Shown here: one piece after another, positions 31,538-32,951 of the stretch
How positions within the stretch are numbered: position 1 is the first letter of the stretch
How the letters are laid out: every line of letters starts with the position of its first letter
DNA from: Candidatus Zixiibacteriota bacterium
GTDB taxonomy: Bacteria > Zixibacteria > MSB-5A5 > RBG-16-43-9
Assembly: GCA_022865345.1 (NCBI GenBank)
Contig: JALHSU010000181.1
Coordinates: 1-32,951, forward strand
DNA: 32,951 nt
Direction: 5' to 3'
Program-made: the position numbers and the translations under genes
The notes under the pieces: generated by a model
The model's database searches: none
What the model was told of the DNA's origin: nothing
Seen by the model: the letters and a program-made list of their open reading frames with translations, nothing else

Positions 31538-31677
31538 GATGAGAAGAATTTTTTATCACCGGGCGGAGGAGGAAATAATTACTTCAGCGGACTGTCAAAC
31601 GGATTGCTTCGCTCTCCCGCCTCGGCGGAATCGCTCGCAAAGACGTCTAAATCGCTACATTTGAACAAGGAGTCATT

Positions 31678-32487
31678 TTGAAAGTACTTTTAATAGGTGA
31701 TTTGATGGGGAAACCAGGCAGGTGGGCTGTCTCGCAGATGTTGCCTGATTTGAAAAAAATAAACCAGATAGATTTCGTGATAGCTAACGTGGAAAATGCC
31801 GCAGGCGGGTTCGGTCTGACCAAGGAGATCGCCTCCAAGGTTTACAGCTATGGGGTAAACGTCCTTACCTCCGGGAACCATATCTGGGACCGCAAGGAGA
31901 TCTATGAATACCTGAATAAGGAACCGAATATCTTACGCCCGGCTAATTATCCAGCAAGAGACCCGGGAAAAGGGTCAGTAGTCTATCAGATGAAAGACGG
32001 GACCAAGATCGGGGTTTTGAATATCCAGGGAAGGGTTTATATGAAGGAAATCGACTGTCCTTTCCGCATTGCTGATCAGGAGATCGAGAAACTCAAACCA
32101 GAAACCAACCTGATAATAGTCGACGTGCACGCTGAAGCCACCTCTGAGAAGATGGCTCTGGGCTGGTATCTTGACGGAAGGGTATCCGCAGTTATCGGCA
32201 CTCATACTCACGTGCAGACTGTGGATGAGACTATCCTGCCAGGAGGGACTGCATTTATAACAGACGTCGGTATGACTGGTGGACATAACTCGGTCATAGG
32301 GATTATAAAAGAAGATGCGGTTACCCGGTTTCTGACCCAGATTCCGAACCGGTTCAGGATCGCGAAGGACGATATCAAATTCTGTGCGGTCTCAGTGGAG
32401 ATCGATCAGAACACTGGAAAAGCTTTAAAAATCGAAAGAATAAGAATCGATATGCCACCTATAAATGATGAGATGGAGGGAGATTAA
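31678..32487 (+). CDS. ymdB: YmdB-family metallophosphoesterase
   Basis: This is the TIGR00282/YmdB class of phosphodiesterases; the Bacillus member acts on 2',3'-cyclic nucleotides and influences motility and biofilm decisions. The 269-residue product has the metal-binding motifs LLIGDLMGKPGR (Asp), FVIANVENAAGGFGLT (Asn/Glu), LTSGNHIWDRKEI (Asn-His), IIVDVHAEATSEK (His) and VIGTHTHVQT (HxH). The length is typical (about 265). It starts with TTG after AAGGAG (31667-31672). Confidence 0.93.
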   Translation: MKVLLIGDLMGKPGRWAVSQMLPDLKKINQIDFVIANVENAAGGFGLTKEIASKVYSYGVNVLTSGNHIWDRKEIYEYLNKEPNILRPANYPARDPGKGSVVYQMKDGTKIGVLNIQGRVYMKEIDCPFRIADQEIEKLKPETNLIIVDVHAEATSEKMALGWYLDGRVSAVIGTHTHVQTVDETILPGGTAFITDVGMTGGHNSVIGIIKEDAVTRFLTQIPNRFRIAKDDIKFCAVSVEIDQNTGKALKIERIRIDMPPINDEMEGD

Positions 32488-32489
32488 AA

Positions 32490-32951
32490 ATGTCCAATTA
32501 TGTCCAGAATGGATCCAATCGGAGATCCATAGGATCTGCTGAATTAATTGATGGTAAAAAGATTTCCGAGCAGATTAGAGCAGAGGTCAAAGTCTCTGTC
32601 GACGACCTCAAAAACAAAGGGATAGTTCCCGGCTTGGCTGCGGTTCTGGTGGGAGATAATCCAGCATCTCAAATCTACGTTCGGAGCAAGGCAAAAGCCT
32701 GCGACGAGGCTGGGATTTATTCTGAGGTTTTGAAATATCCCAAGGAGATGAAAGAGTCTGAGCTTTTGGAGCTGATTGACGAGCTGAATCATAAAGAACA
32801 AATCAGCGGGATCTTAGTTCAGCTTCCTCTGCCCGAGCAGATTTCCGAGGAGAAGATCATCAAGGCGATTTCACCGGAAAAAGACGTGGACGGGTTTCAT
32901 CCTTATAATCTGGGGCTGATGTTAGCTGGCAAGCCGACTTTTTTGCCCTGC
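32490..32951 (+). CDS. folD: Bifunctional methylene-THF dehydrogenase/cyclohydrolase FolD (3' truncated by window end)
   Basis: FolD interconverts 5,10-methylene-THF and 10-formyl-THF. The visible 154 residues open with a non-conserved stretch of about 17 residues. The FolD N-domain follows: ELIDGKKISEQIRAEVK, PGLAAVLVGDNPASQIYVRS, KAKACDEAGI, GILVQLPLPEQISEEKII and AISPEKDVDGFHPYNLGLML. The catalytic Lys in YVRSKAKAC and the signature Asp in PEKDVDGFHP are present. GGAGGGAGA precedes ATG 32490. The frame is open to the last base. Confidence 0.96.
   Translation, partial: MSNYVQNGSNRRSIGSAELIDGKKISEQIRAEVKVSVDDLKNKGIVPGLAAVLVGDNPASQIYVRSKAKACDEAGIYSEVLKYPKEMKESELLELIDELNHKEQISGILVQLPLPEQISEEKIIKAISPEKDVDGFHPYNLGLMLAGKPTFLPC

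Overview
The window comes from a bacterial chromosome of moderate GC. Nearly every gene lies on the + strand and they are densely packed. The left two thirds (1-21300) is a flagellar type III export and regulation cluster. The right third (21800-32951) is a conserved housekeeping block: tRNA-Val, thrS, infC, rpmI, rplT, pheS, pheT, a ZapB-like coiled-coil gene, zapA, rny, a ymdB-type phosphodiesterase gene and the start of folD. A predicted outer-membrane barrel, sigma54- and sigma28-type promoters, and many small intergenic palindromes suggest a diderm lineage. The gap contents and gene order recall FCB-type candidate phyla such as Zixibacteria, but that placement is an impression, not a measurement.

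Layout. 23-3746: fliF, fliH, fliI, fliJ, with no fliG gene between fliF and fliH. 3747-4172: a control region with two dyads, a strong sigma54 promoter and a structured leader. 4173-7525: fliM, fliN, fliO, fliP, fliQ, with palindromic repeats between the later genes. 7532-8146: a reverse-strand outer-membrane barrel gene that splits fliQ from fliR. 8559-13204: fliR, flhB, flhA, fliA. 13208-17373: a signalling block with two histidine-kinase-like proteins with degenerate ATPase domains, a PilZ-like protein, a single-domain response regulator and a helical protein. 17595-19680: a small exported peptide, flgN, an unknown gene, csrA, a doubtful small ORF and fliW. 19948-21283: a FlgM-like anti-sigma28 gene behind a good sigma28 promoter, then an HDOD gene.

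How it fits together. FliP/Q/R/FlhB/FlhA form the export gate, FliH/I/J the ATPase complex, FliF the membrane ring and FliM/N the C-ring. Sigma54 promoters probably drive the middle genes and FliA/FlgM the late genes. FliW and CsrA give post-transcriptional control.

The unusual part is a set of lesions or rearrangements in otherwise recognisable proteins. FliF lacks the RBM3 collar region and carries a FliG middle-domain-like segment at its C-terminus. FlhB stops before its autocleaving NPTH domain. FliM lacks the CheY-binding N-terminus and has a palindromic repeat embedded in frame. fliG, fliK, flgD, flgE, fliL, motAB, flhF and flhG are absent from places where they often sit. Export and regulatory genes are retained, so the cluster looks like a stripped or re-engineered flagellar system rather than random decay. 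Whether the missing parts lie elsewhere in the genome cannot be told from this window.
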